Shown in pieces: positions 42,920 to 52,280 of a DNA stretch of 64,000 nt. The notes below the pieces were generated by a model. That model made no database searches and had not been told where the DNA came from. It saw nothing but the letters and a program-made list of their open reading frames with translations. This DNA is from PALSA-894 sp963734185 (GTDB lineage: Bacteria > Pseudomonadota > Alphaproteobacteria > Rhizobiales > Xanthobacteraceae). The stretch is taken from contig CAVTGA010000002.1 of the NCBI GenBank assembly GCA_963734185.1, positions 2,356,001 to 2,420,000 on the forward strand, given 5' to 3'. How positions within the stretch are numbered: the stretch's first letter is position 1; the number at the start of each line of letters is the position of its first letter. Position numbers and translations under genes: made by a program.

Positions 42920-45900
42920 CTACCTGCGCACCGCCGCCGGCTTCGGCTCGGGTGCGTTGAGCGCCTCGAACGGATCGACCAGGCCGGCGCCGACCTCGTT
43001 GGCCTTCGCCTTGGCCGGAATGTTCTTGGCGGTCGACCTCAGGATTGCTTCGATGGCCTCGGGCTTGAGGTTGGGATTGCGCTCGAGCAGCAGGGCGGCG
43101 ACGCCGCTGACATGCGCGGTCGCGACCGAGGTGCCGGTGGTGAGCTGATAACTGCCGTCCGGCGCCGGGACGAGAATGTCCACGCCCGGCGCCGCGACCA
43201 CGATGTGCTTGCCGCGGTTGGCGTTGACGTAGGTGTTGTCGTCGAGATCGGTCGCCGAGACCGCGATCACGTTCGGATCGGCGCCGGGATAGAGCGGCGG
43301 CGACTTCGGTCCGGCATTGCCGGCGGCCGCGATCAGGATGATGCCCTTGTCGCGCGCGGCCTTGATCGCCTGCGCCAGCAGCGGGTCGCGCGGGCCGGCG
43401 AAGCTCATGTTGATGATCTTGGCGCCCTGGCTGATCGCCCAGTCCATGCCCTTGACGATCTGCAGGCTGGTACCCTGCGCGCTCTTGGCCGAGGTCCCGA
43501 ACGCGCGCACGGCGAGGACCTTGGCGCCCGGCGCGATGCCGGTGAGCTTGCCCTGCGAGATGATCGCACCGGCCATGGCGGTGCCATGCGGGTGTGGCTT
43601 CTCGTCCGCGCCGACCGCGTCGAACCGGCCGGCGATGCGGCCGCCGAAGTCGGGATGCTGGGCGTCGATCTCGGAATCGATCACCGCGATGGTCACGTCC
43701 TTGCCGGTCGAGAGCCGGTGCACCTGCGGCAGCCGCAGCTTGGAGATGATGTACTGCGCCGAGTCGCCCTGCTGGGCATCGGCCGGTGGCGTCTCGGCGT
43801 TCTGCGCCAGCGTGAACACGTAGCTCGGCTGCGCCGAGGCGGTGATGCGGGCGATGCGGTTGGCTTCGAGCAGGCGGATCGCTTCGCGCACCGAGAGCTT
43901 GCCGGTGTTGAAGCGGTAGACGGTGCGGCCGAGCAAGCCGACGCTCTCACTGGAGAGGACCGTCAAACCGAGCTGGCGCGCAACGGCCGCGACCTGCTCC
44001 GGCGTCGCATTGCCGGAGAGCTGCAGCACCACCTCGTTGTTGAGGAAGCGCGTCTCGGTGAGCGGCGGCATGCCGCTCGGCAGGCGGTCGGGGACGTTCG
44101 CGCCGCGCTGCTGTTGCGGCTGTTGCGTCGCCGCCGGCCGGCCGGGCGCCGGTCCGCTTGGCGCCGGGCCGGTGGTGAGCGCGGCGAGCACGGTTGTGGT
44201 CTCGGCCGGCTGCTCCCCGATGCGCTGGGTGTCGTGCACCACGGCGACGGTCGGAGGAATGTTGGTCGGTCCGGCGACGGGGTCCTGAGGCTCGGGCGGC
44301 AGAGGCGCCGGAGGATCCGGAACCTTCGGCAGCTCAGGCGTCGGAGGCGCGGGAGGATCCGGGACCCTCGGCAGCGGCGGCACCGGCGTACCGGGCAGCG
44401 GCGGCGCCAGCGACTGGCCGATCAAATACGGATAGCTCACGCCCGGGTTGTTGCTCCACGCCGCCGGATCGAATCCCCCCGGCAGGCCGGAGGTGAGCTG
44501 CGCACTGGTCTGCGGCGTACCGCCAACGCTGTTGGTCCGTCCGGTGGTGTCGGTATCCCAGTAGGACGCGGTCGCGGTGCCGGTCGATGAGGCGACGTCG
44601 GGCGGGAAGAACCGGTTGGAGTTGAAGCCGGACGGCAGCGACAGATTATCCTGCAGGATGTGCCCGGCCAGCATGGCGTTCGGCCCGCCCCGCACCCACC
44701 CGGCCGAATAGGTCTCGTGGATCTGGCCGGCGTTGAGCGTCACGAACGAGGCGGCGAAGCTGTTGTCGCCGACCGTGACCGGGCTTGTGGCGTAGGCGCG
44801 CGAGATGGTGCCGAAATCGAAGCCGGGGATGCCGGCGTTGATCGCGCTGAATCCGCCCGCGATGCTGCGGTCGCCGGCCATGACCGGTCCGACCGAGAAG
44901 GCGCGCATGATGCCGCCGAGATTGACGGTGACGAACCCGGCCGCGAGGCTGTCGTTGCCGGCCGTGACGGCGGAGGTCGAGAAGGACTCGACAACGGTCC
45001 CCTCCAGATTGAGCATGCCGAAGCCGCCGAGCAGGCTCTGGTCGCCGCCGAGCACGGCGCCGTGCGAGCTCGATGCGATAATGTTGCCGGTATTGAAGGT
45101 GAAGAAGCCGCCGGCCGCGCCGAGCGGGGCGACCGTGACGTCGCCGCGCGCCGTCGCGGTGTCGATGGCGCCGCCGTTGAACAGCACGAAACCGGCCGCG
45201 TTGGTTATGCCGTTGACGTTGCCGAGCGCGTGCGAGTCGAAGATCGTGCCGACGTTGTCCAGCACGAAACCGGCCGCCATTGCGCCGGTGGTATCGCCGG
45301 AAGCGTTGGATCGTTCGATGTTGCCGACATTGATGTTGACGAAACCGGCGGCGATGCCTCCCGCCACAGGCCCGCTTGCGTCGGAATTGCGGATCGTGCC
45401 GGCGTTGCCGACGACGAAGCCCGCCGCCGTGCTCAGCGCGTCGCCGCGGACGCTGCTGGTCGTGCGCGAATGGTCGATGGTGCCGGAGTTGAACACCACG
45501 AAGCCGGCGAGCTGGGTGGGGGGGCCGCTGTTCGTGCTGGTTGCGCTGACCGGCCCCGCGGCGGAAGACATGAAGATGTCGCCGCTGTTGAACACGGTGA
45601 AGCCGGCCGCGAGCGTCGAGAAGTTGGGGTCACCCCCCGCTGCGGTGACCGGGCTGGTCGTGTGCGAATTCAGCACCGTACCGTTGTTGGTGACGACGAA
45701 GCCGGCGTTGAACGAGTTCATTCCGCTATGGACGGTGCCGGATGAACTTGAGTCGCGGATCATGCCGTGATTGACCGCGGTATGGCCGGCCGCGTTGTTG
45801 AACGATCCGTCGCCGAGCGTGACGTTGACCGCCGCGATGACGTCGGCGACGAAGCCGGAGAACTGGTTCTGCCCGATGGCGCCGCCGGCGAGGATGCCGG

Positions 45901-47416
45901 GCAGCGTGGCGGCGTTGACCGCGCCGTGCACGTCGACGTTGATGATCTGCCCGAAATTCTGCCCGGCGATGATGCCCATGAACTGGCCAGGCCCAGTGAC
46001 GTTCGGGTTGGCGTTGACGATGGCGTTGGCCAGATTGAGGTTCTGCACGATACCGCTCGCGCCGATGACGCCGAACAGGCCGAGGCTGTCGATCTTGGGA
46101 TCGACGACGTTCACCGACAGGTTGCTGATGGTGCGGCCGAGACCGTCGAGCTTGCCGGTGAACGGGCTCGACGGCGTTCCGATCGGCACGAACGCGAAGC
46201 CGGTCATGTCGATGTCGCGGCCGAGCGCATAGAATCGGGAGCGCGAGGAATTATCGGTGTCGATCTGCTGCAGGTTCGAGGCGCTGTTCACCAGCATGAA
46301 CTGGGTGAACTGGGACGGCAGCGTGATGGCGATCCTGCCGTTGACCGCAAGACTGAGGAAGTCCCGGGGAGCGCTGTAATTTGGATCGTTGTAGTACACC
46401 GTCACCGTGCCGGTGCTGGTGGTCCAGTCGACGCGGATGGTGAAGGTCGAAGCGGGCATCACGATCGTGCCGATCCCGGTGCCGGTGGAATCGGCGCGCA
46501 TGACGAGATGGCCCGCCGCCGAGTTCTTGATGTTCGGGCCGCTGAGGCCGAGGTCGGGCAGGCGGATGTCGCGGAAGGCCGACATCGTCAGCGTGGTATT
46601 CGAGCTCCAGTGGACCGGCGCGTTGACGAAGATGTCGCCGTCGCCCGCGACCACGCTATTGTCGGTCGCGATGACGACGTTCTGAGTCCCCAGCATCGTC
46701 ACCAGGACGGTGTTGATCATCGCCGACCCGGTCGGCGCCGTCCCGACGCCCGACCATATGGTGAAGCTCAGCGGGTCGAGCAGCAGCGTGCCGGCATTGC
46801 CGTTGGGCGCGCGCGTATCGACGCTGCCGTTGAAGTCGAGCGTGTTCTTGCCCGAGGTCTCGACGAACCCGCCATTGCCGAGCTGCGTGCCCCCGAGCGC
46901 CAGGATGGTGCCGGCGAACGAGAGCGTGTCGTTGGCCCACAGCACCACCTTGCCGCCGTCGCCGCGCTCGCGCGCCGACGCGTCGATCCGGGTCGTGCCG
47001 TCGACGCTCACCGTGGTGGCGTTGGGCAGCACGAAGCCTTCGAGCACGGCGCTCGGATTGTTGATCAGGCTCTTGTTCGGATTGCCGCCGCCCCAGTCGC
47101 CGCCGATCAGCACCTTGCCGCCGCCCACGCGGCCGGACACGTCGATGTTGGCGCCCGCGACCTCGATCGCCTCGCCAGTGACGATGACGGTGCCGCCCTT
47201 GGTGTCCTTCCTGTTGCCGGCCGCCTTGAGGGTGCCGGAGACTTTCACGCGCTGCGTCGGCGCGCCGGTGGGCTTGCGGTCGGCGGTGGCGGCGCCGAGC
47301 ACGATGGTGCCGCCGCGCAGGCCCACCGTGTTGGCCTCGATCACGCCCGTGGTGTTGATCACCGAGTTCGACGACCGTGCGCGCCGCCGCCGCGGTGAGC
47401 TCGACGCGGCCGCCAT
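42920..47416 (-). CDS. Two-partner-secretion exoprotein with C-terminal subtilase domain (main part, after frameshift)
   Basis: The frame holds about 1480 residues that belong to the same protein as 47367-48131. It begins with the second half of the beta-helix; a long series of GLUG-like repeats of the form AAGFVxxNxGxI-S-A-GxV runs from about residue 550 to 950. A Pro-rich hinge (about 1010-1080) and a propeptide-like region follow. The last 290 residues are an S8 subtilase with catalytic Asp (AVIDSEID), His (HPHGTAMAG) and Ser (GTSVATAHVSG). The fusion of a TpsA-type shaft and a protease is uncommon. The first residues before GVIEANTVGLRGG are out-of-frame readings. Confidence 0.85.
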   Translation of the reverse strand: MAAASSSPRRRRARSSNSVINTTGVIEANTVGLRGGTIVLGAATADRKPTGAPTQRVKVSGTLKAAGNRKDTKGGTVIVTGEAIEVAGANIDVSGRVGGGKVLIGGDWGGGNPNKSLINNPSAVLEGFVLPNATTVSVDGTTRIDASARERGDGGKVVLWANDTLSFAGTILALGGTQLGNGGFVETSGKNTLDFNGSVDTRAPNGNAGTLLLDPLSFTIWSGVGTAPTGSAMINTVLVTMLGTQNVVIATDNSVVAGDGDIFVNAPVHWSSNTTLTMSAFRDIRLPDLGLSGPNIKNSAAGHLVMRADSTGTGIGTIVMPASTFTIRVDWTTSTGTVTVYYNDPNYSAPRDFLSLAVNGRIAITLPSQFTQFMLVNSASNLQQIDTDNSSRSRFYALGRDIDMTGFAFVPIGTPSSPFTGKLDGLGRTISNLSVNVVDPKIDSLGLFGVIGASGIVQNLNLANAIVNANPNVTGPGQFMGIIAGQNFGQIINVDVHGAVNAATLPGILAGGAIGQNQFSGFVADVIAAVNVTLGDGSFNNAAGHTAVNHGMIRDSSSSGTVHSGMNSFNAGFVVTNNGTVLNSHTTSPVTAAGGDPNFSTLAAGFTVFNSGDIFMSSAAGPVSATSTNSGPPTQLAGFVVFNSGTIDHSRTTSSVRGDALSTAAGFVVGNAGTIRNSDASGPVAGGIAAGFVNINVGNIERSNASGDTTGAMAAGFVLDNVGTIFDSHALGNVNGITNAAGFVLFNGGAIDTATARGDVTVAPLGAAGGFFTFNTGNIIASSSHGAVLGGDQSLLGGFGMLNLEGTVVESFSTSAVTAGNDSLAAGFVTVNLGGIMRAFSVGPVMAGDRSIAGGFSAINAGIPGFDFGTISRAYATSPVTVGDNSFAASFVTLNAGQIHETYSAGWVRGGPNAMLAGHILQDNLSLPSGFNSNRFFPPDVASSTGTATASYWDTDTTGRTNSVGGTPQTSAQLTSGLPGGFDPAAWSNNPGVSYPYLIGQSLAPPLPGTPVPPLPRVPDPPAPPTPELPKVPDPPAPLPPEPQDPVAGPTNIPPTVAVVHDTQRIGEQPAETTTVLAALTTGPAPSGPAPGRPAATQQPQQQRGANVPDRLPSGMPPLTETRFLNNEVVLQLSGNATPEQVAAVARQLGLTVLSSESVGLLGRTVYRFNTGKLSVREAIRLLEANRIARITASAQPSYVFTLAQNAETPPADAQQGDSAQYIISKLRLPQVHRLSTGKDVTIAVIDSEIDAQHPDFGGRIAGRFDAVGADEKPHPHGTAMAGAIISQGKLTGIAPGAKVLAVRAFGTSAKSAQGTSLQIVKGMDWAISQGAKIINMSFAGPRDPLLAQAIKAARDKGIILIAAAGNAGPKSPPLYPGADPNVIAVSATDLDDNTYVNANRGKHIVVAAPGVDILVPAPDGSYQLTTGTSVATAHVSGVAALLLERNPNLKPEAIEAILRSTAKNIPAKAKANEVGAGLVDPFEALNAPEPKPAAVRR

Positions 47417-48131
47417 TGGCCTTGAGCTTGCCCTCGTTGCCGACCAGCGCCCTGAGCGGCAGGCCGGTCGCGACGTCGCGCACCGAGTTGGCGATCTGGT
47501 CGCCGACCGCCAAGGTCACCAGTCTGTCGCCGTAGAAATCGAGCGTGAAGCCGTTGCCGGCCGCGAGCGCGACGGTGCCGAGGTTGGCCGTGATGGTGCC
47601 GGAATTGCGCACGCCCGGCGCGACCAGCGCGGCGAAGCCCGCGTTGGTCGCCGTGATCGTGCCCAGGTTGACGATCGAGGCGTCCGGCCGGCCCGGCGTG
47701 TCGAACTTGAAGCGGCCGGCCATGAAGTCTTCGTTCTTGATGTCGTGCGTGCTGGCGAGAAAGCCCGCCGTGTTGACGACCGAATTCGGGCCGAACAGGA
47801 AGCCGTCGCGGTTGATCAGGAACACGCGGCCGTTGGCGTCGAGGCGCCCGAGGATCTGCGAGGGGCCGAGCCCGCCGGTGACGCGGTTGAGCGCGATCGA
47901 GCTCGCGTTCGGCTGCACGAAGGTCGCGCGCTCGTTGACGCCGATGTCGAACAGACGCCAGTTGATGATGGCCTTGTCGGAGAACTGATTGACGGTGACG
48001 TGGGAAGAACCGGGATTGGTCACCGTGGCGGAGCCGCCGACCACGGTCGGGCCATCGGGTCCGGCAAGCGCGGCGGTCGGACCGAATGGCAGCAACGCTG
48101 CGAGCAGGAGATTGCGGACGGTCCGTCTCAT
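46656..48131 (-). CDS. Two-partner-secretion exoprotein, N-terminal part (signal and TPS domain) before frameshift
   Basis: Genuine protein is encoded from ATG 48131 to about 47367 (roughly 255 residues); the frame then stays open to 46656 but is nonsense. A 23-residue signal peptide precedes a haemagglutination-activity (TPS) domain with the NQFSDKAIINWRLFDIG and LDANGRVFLINRDGFLFG segments, which the outer-membrane partner recognises. The switch to the frame of 42920-47416 needs removal of one base within 47363-47373 (the junction VVE/NSVINTT). GAGGAG precedes the ATG and the partner gene tpsB is 12 bases upstream. Confidence 0.8.
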   Translation of the reverse strand: MRRTVRNLLLAALLPFGPTAALAGPDGPTVVGGSATVTNPGSSHVTVNQFSDKAIINWRLFDIGVNERATFVQPNASSIALNRVTGGLGPSQILGRLDANGRVFLINRDGFLFGPNSVVNTAGFLASTHDIKNEDFMAGRFKFDTPGRPDASIVNLGTITATNAGFAALVAPGVRNSGTITANLGTVALAAGNGFTLDFYGDRLVTLAVGDQIANSVRDVATGLPLRALVGNEGKLKANGGRVELTAAAARTVVELGDQHHGRDRGQHGGPARRHHRARRRHRRPQAHRRADAARESLRHPQGGRQQEGHQGRHRHRHWRGDRGRGRQHRRVRPRGRRQGADRRRLGRRQSEQEPDQQSERRARRLRAAQRHHGERRRHDPDRRVGARARRRRQGGAVGQRHALVRRHHPGARGHAARQWRVRRDLGQEHARLQRQRRYARAQRQCRHAAARPAELHHMVGRRDGADRVGDDQHRPGDDAGDSERRHRDRQ

Positions 48132-48143
48132 CTCGGTCTCTCC

Positions 48144-49826
48144 TCAGCGCTTCGCCGCCAGGATGAAGAAGAAGCGCCAGTCGTCGCGCGGGCCCTCGAC
48201 CGCCTTGGCGACCGACAAGTCCGCGCTGAAGGTGTCCTGCCATGCCAGCCGCACGCCGCCGCCGACCGAAGTCCCGTGCTGGGTCTTCGGCGTGTCGAGC
48301 GCCGGATCGATGTTGTAGACCCGGCCGTGGTCGGCGAAGAGGTAAAGCTGCGAGCGGGTCAGGTCCTTGATGCCGGTCGGCACGTCGTAGCGCAGTTCGC
48401 CGATCACCTGCCAGCAATGGTCGCCGAGCAGTTGCGAGGGATCGAAGGCGCGGCCGAAGAAGCGTCCGCCGTAGCCGCATTGCTCGGATACGAGAAGCGG
48501 CACGGCCGCATACTGGCCGAGGCCGGCAACGAACAGCGAGAAGTTATGTCCTAGGGGCTGCAGGCGACTCAGGATGCCTTCGACCTTGGTGAAATCGACG
48601 CGGCCCGATTTGGTCGAGCGCAGCGGATTGTCGTTGTCGGTGCTGCCGAAGCCTTGGATACCCTGGCTCACGGCAAGATTGAGCTGATTGATGCCGAGCA
48701 GGCTGTCGGCGAAGTCGGCGTCGGCTTTGAAGCGGATACCGCGGATGCGGTCGCCGGTGCTCGGCGGTGTGTTCGGGTCGTCGAAGAAGCTGCCGTTGTC
48801 GTTGGTCATGTAGCCGAGCGCGGTGAGCGTGAGATTGCGCTCGCGCAGGCGGATGACCGGATAGCTCAGTCCGGCTTCCACGATCGTGCTCTTGGTCTTG
48901 TACTGCAAGTCCTGCAGGCCGTTGCCGGGACGGCCGAAGCCATGGCTCGCGTTGATGAAGGCGATCAACCCTTCGCTGGTGAGCACCTGCTTGTAGCCGG
49001 CGGAAAAGTACTGCAGCTCCTCGAACTGGAACGTGCCGGCCCAGCTCGCCGTGAACGCCTCGTGCGCGCCGAGGATGTTGTTGAGCGTCACCGAGCCGAG
49101 ATACTGGTACGGCCCGCGCGCCGGGCTGCCGCGGTTGTCGACGCGCGCCGCGGCATCGATGGTCTTCTCCACCACCTCGACCACCAGGGTCGCGGCGTTG
49201 GGATTGGTCTTGGAGGGCCGCAGGCTGGTGGCGAACTTCAAGCCCGGCAGGTCGTTGGCGAGCAGCAGATAGCGCTCGAGCGTGCGGATGTTGGCCGGCC
49301 GCTCGGCGATGATCTTGGCGCTGTAGTCGGTGAAGAAGTCGCGATAGCGCGCGAGCTTCACCATCGGCCATTCCACCGCGTCGACATAGCCCTCGACCAC
49401 CTGGATGCGGATCACGGCGCCGCGCTTGCTGAGGTTCTGCGGCGGCACGATTGCGCGGGAGAGAACGTAGCCGTCGGCGCCGTACTTCGCCGTGATGCGG
49501 CGCGCCAGGTCGTAGATCGCGGCGAGCGGGATTTCCGGTCCGACCAGGTCGGCGTAGAGGGGGCTCAGTTCCGGCTCGCCGTAGATGGTCGAGCCGACGA
49601 TCTTGAAGCCGCGCACCGTGAGGCGGATGGCGTCGGCGCCGTCGGGCGCGACCGTGCTCGGCAGTGTGATGGTACCGCCGGGCTGCGCCCGGGCCGGGGC
49701 CGGATCGACGAATCGCTCGCGCTCCCGCCCGGGTTGCGCGCTCGGTGGAACGGGCTGCGCAATCGCGGTCGCCGAGAGGCCGACTATCGCCAGGATCGCA
49801 ATAAGATAGCGTCCGCCGGCGAACAT
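48144..49826 (-). CDS. ShlB/FhaC/HecB-family two-partner-secretion outer-membrane transporter
   Basis: A 560-residue TpsB protein. A signal peptide (about 23 residues, AIAQ) precedes a Pro/Arg-rich stretch and a POTRA-type region (IRLTVRGFKIVGSTIYGE, then YVLSRAIVPPQNL). A 16-strand beta-barrel with the characteristic VDNRGSPARGPYQYLG start, QYKTKSTIVEAG, RSQLYLFADHG and final strand WRFFFILAAKR follows. It secretes the exoprotein encoded 12 bases downstream through the barrel. The unit tpsB-tpsA has its promoter in the 308-base gap upstream. Confidence 0.92.
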   Translation of the reverse strand: MFAGGRYLIAILAIVGLSATAIAQPVPPSAQPGRERERFVDPAPARAQPGGTITLPSTVAPDGADAIRLTVRGFKIVGSTIYGEPELSPLYADLVGPEIPLAAIYDLARRITAKYGADGYVLSRAIVPPQNLSKRGAVIRIQVVEGYVDAVEWPMVKLARYRDFFTDYSAKIIAERPANIRTLERYLLLANDLPGLKFATSLRPSKTNPNAATLVVEVVEKTIDAAARVDNRGSPARGPYQYLGSVTLNNILGAHEAFTASWAGTFQFEELQYFSAGYKQVLTSEGLIAFINASHGFGRPGNGLQDLQYKTKSTIVEAGLSYPVIRLRERNLTLTALGYMTNDNGSFFDDPNTPPSTGDRIRGIRFKADADFADSLLGINQLNLAVSQGIQGFGSTDNDNPLRSTKSGRVDFTKVEGILSRLQPLGHNFSLFVAGLGQYAAVPLLVSEQCGYGGRFFGRAFDPSQLLGDHCWQVIGELRYDVPTGIKDLTRSQLYLFADHGRVYNIDPALDTPKTQHGTSVGGGVRLAWQDTFSADLSVAKAVEGPRDDWRFFFILAAKR

Positions 49827-50134
49827 CCGCGCTGGCTCCCCACTCGGTTACCCCATTCCACCGGGAGATCGAGATTTGCATGGCGCCTCCCGCAAGGGAA
49901 TAGCGCCGCGGCCACACCCGGAGGCTTTCTTCCGTCATAATCAGAAGGGGATAGCTCTCCGGGGATGGCTTCCATGCCCGGCCCGGGCTAGCGTTACCGC
50001 CATTCCCGCCCCTTGGAGTATTATATTACCATTCTGGGAGGCCATCAGTCGGTTTTCGGCGTTAACCATCACATCCGATCGGCGACGAGCTTAAGCGGTT
50101 GCCGGCCGGAACGCATCCGGTCCGGAGGGGCACC
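49827..50134. other. 308-base gap between divergent tpsB and MBL hydrolase genes
   Basis: No gene is seen. An AT-rich stretch around 50013-50034 (TATTATATTACCA) stands out from the GC-rich surroundings and may hold promoters for one or both genes. GGAGGGG at 50123-50129 is the ribosome site of the hydrolase gene. Confidence 0.4.
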
Positions 50135-51412
50135 ATGAGCGGTGAAGGCGGCGTGTTCGACCCGTTCCGTGCGGCGGTCGGCAAGACGCCCGACGAGGCG
50201 AAGTTCTTCTGGACCGGCGGTCCGATCGAGGTCGCCGAACGCACCTGGTTCCAGTCGCGCTTCAGCGGCTGCACCGGCTTCGAGACCGACGAAGGCATCG
50301 TGCTCGTCGATTCCGGCCTCGCCGCGCTCGGGCCGGCGCTCGCCGCGATGCTGCGGGAAAAGACCAAGGCGCCGATCCACACCGCGATCTTCACCCACGG
50401 TCACGTCGATCATGCGTTCGGGCTCAAAGCCTTCCTGGTTCCCGGGCAGGCGGCGCCGCGCGTGATCGCCCACAAGGCCACGCTCGCGCGCTTCGAGCGC
50501 TACGCCCAGACGTCGCGACACAATGCGGCGATCAATGCGCGCCAGTTCGGCGGCGCGGTGCAGGCGGCGGAGAGCGGCGACCGCTTCAACAATTTCAAGT
50601 TTCCCGACCTGCTGCCGGACACGCTGTTCGACGAGGAACTCAGCACCCGTGTCGGCGGCGTGACGTTCGAGGTCCGTCACGCCCGCGGCGAGACCGACGA
50701 CCACGCCTACGTCTATTGCCCGGAGCGGCGCGTGCTGTGCAGCGGCGACTTCTTCATCTCGTCGATGCCGAACGCGGGCAATCCGCAGAAGGTGCAGCGC
50801 TATCCGTGGGACTGGGCCGCGGCGTTGCGCGCGATGGCCGCGCTCGACATCGAGGCGCTGTGTCCGGGCCACGGCGGGCCTGTGGTCGGCGACCAGCCCA
50901 AGATCAAGCGCATGCTCGGCGAAACCGCGGACTTCCTCGAAGCGCTCGTGGCGGCGACCCTGGCGGCACTGGAAAAAGGCTCGCCGCCGCACGTCGACAT
51001 CGTGCGCAGCGTCGCGACGCCGACAAGCGACTCGCCGTGGCTGCAGCCGATCTACGATGAGGCGGAATTCATCGTGCGCAACGTGCTGCGCCACTACGGC
51101 GGCTGGTGGGCCGGCCGGCCGAGCGACCTGAAGCCGGCGGAGCGGCAAGCGGTCGCGCGCGAAGTCGCGCAACTCGCCGGCGGAGCGCTCGTGCTCGCGG
51201 CGCGGGCCAATGCGCTCGCGGCCGCCGGCGATGTGCGGCTTGCCTGCCATCTCGCCGACTACGCGCTCGAGGCCGCGCCGGACGATGTGGTGGTGCAGCG
51301 CGAGGTCGCCGCGCTGTACGAGCAGCGCGCCGCATCGGAAGCGGGCCTGATGGCGCGCAACCTGTTCAAGTCGGCCGCGGCCTACGCGCGCGCCGGGCGG
51401 CCGTATCGATGA
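50135..51412 (+). CDS. Metallo-beta-lactamase-fold hydrolase with alkylsulfatase-like dimerisation region
   Basis: A 425-residue MBL-fold protein. The zinc motif FTHGHVDHAFG (near residue 90), a later metal-ligand GETDDHAYVY and CPGHGG follow the usual order. The helical C-terminal 150 residues match the dimerisation domain of SdsA-type alkylsulfatases and of related hydrolases of unknown substrate. No signal peptide is evident, so it is probably cytoplasmic. It stands alone, and a family G repeat follows three bases after its stop. Confidence 0.85.
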   Translation: MSGEGGVFDPFRAAVGKTPDEAKFFWTGGPIEVAERTWFQSRFSGCTGFETDEGIVLVDSGLAALGPALAAMLREKTKAPIHTAIFTHGHVDHAFGLKAFLVPGQAAPRVIAHKATLARFERYAQTSRHNAAINARQFGGAVQAAESGDRFNNFKFPDLLPDTLFDEELSTRVGGVTFEVRHARGETDDHAYVYCPERRVLCSGDFFISSMPNAGNPQKVQRYPWDWAAALRAMAALDIEALCPGHGGPVVGDQPKIKRMLGETADFLEALVAATLAALEKGSPPHVDIVRSVATPTSDSPWLQPIYDEAEFIVRNVLRHYGGWWAGRPSDLKPAERQAVAREVAQLAGGALVLAARANALAAAGDVRLACHLADYALEAAPDDVVVQREVAALYEQRAASEAGLMARNLFKSAAAYARAGRPYR

Positions 51413-51415
51413 TCT

Positions 51416-51495
51416 GTAGCCCGGCTTTCGCTGAAAGCGAAAGCCGGGGTCTGTTCTGCTGTCCCGGGTTTCGCTGAAGAGCGAAACCGGGCTAC
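51416..51495. repeat. Dispersed palindrome, family G, copy 1
   Basis: GTAGCCCGGCTTTCGCTGAAAGCGAAAGCCGGG is a hairpin, followed by a second hairpin on GTTTCGCTGAAGAGCGAAAC and the closing GGGCTAC. The last CTA is the TAG stop codon of the DUF2927 gene. It is related to the tandem units at 54961. Confidence 0.85.
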
Positions 51496-52280
51496 GGTTT
51501 CAGGTCGTTCACGCGCGCCACGAACGCCCGCACCTCGGGCATGATCTCGGGAAGAAGTGCGCGCACTTCGCCGCGCGTCATGCCTGGGCGCACGCGCGGA
51601 TGATAGAGGATGTTGAGCAGATACTGATCGTAGACGCCGAAGAATCCCATCTGGACGTCGTCGTTGAACATGGTCCAGGGCACCGACGGGTCGTCGTTGA
51701 TCGGCCCGAGCGACTGCAGGATCTCCTCGTAGGCGCAATCGTAGAAGATGAAATCGCCGGCATCGACGACGAGGAACACGTCGGAGCCGGTGATGCGGAA
51801 GGTCGCGTCCTTGCGGAAGCCGGACAGGCATTGCGGATCGAGCGAGCGCTGGATGCGGCGCGCGCGGTCGCTGCCGAACGCAGTGCGGAGCGTGCGCGCA
51901 AGGTCGCGGTTGCGCACCAGCCTGACCACGACGTTGGCGGCATCGCGTTGCTGCGTCACCGCGATGTCGAGATGGGCGACGCGGCGGCCGATGTCGGCGA
52001 CGACCTCCGCGACCGCGGCGCGGCGGTCCGGCTGCGCGCTGCCGTCGAGAAACACGCGCACCGGACCGTCGTATTTGCGGATGCGATTGCTCTTCCCGGC
52101 GAGGCGCATTTCCGCCCCGAACGCGATCTTGAAGAAGCCCGCGAAGATCTGGGCGTCGGTGAAGGTCTTGCGTTCCTTCGCGCGTGCCGCGGCGATTTCC
52201 GGCACCTCGGCAAGCGCAAGACCGGTCGACAGAACTCCCCCGGCCAGCGCGATGCAGAGCGCGGCAGCGGCGCGCGTCAC
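51492..52280 (-). CDS. DUF2927-family exported protein
   Basis: A 262-residue protein with a signal peptide (AAAALCIALAGGVLSTGLALA) and a DUF2927 body. Features are FTDAQIFAGFFKIAFGAE, the mid-protein DCAYEEILQSLGPINDDP segment and NILYHPRVRPGMT near the C-terminus. The family is envelope-associated and of unknown reaction, sometimes suggested as a zincin-like fold. The GTG start overlaps the stop of the coiled-coil gene by GTGA, so the two are co-translated. Its stop lies in a dispersed palindrome. Confidence 0.85.
   Translation of the reverse strand: MTRAAAALCIALAGGVLSTGLALAEVPEIAAARAKERKTFTDAQIFAGFFKIAFGAEMRLAGKSNRIRKYDGPVRVFLDGSAQPDRRAAVAEVVADIGRRVAHLDIAVTQQRDAANVVVRLVRNRDLARTLRTAFGSDRARRIQRSLDPQCLSGFRKDATFRITGSDVFLVVDAGDFIFYDCAYEEILQSLGPINDDPSVPWTMFNDDVQMGFFGVYDQYLLNILYHPRVRPGMTRGEVRALLPEIMPEVRAFVARVNDLKP

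Noticed and set aside
44660..47398. Several long plus-strand frames opposite the exoprotein gene
   Set aside because: They mirror the GLUG repeats on the other strand and contain no recognisable domain.
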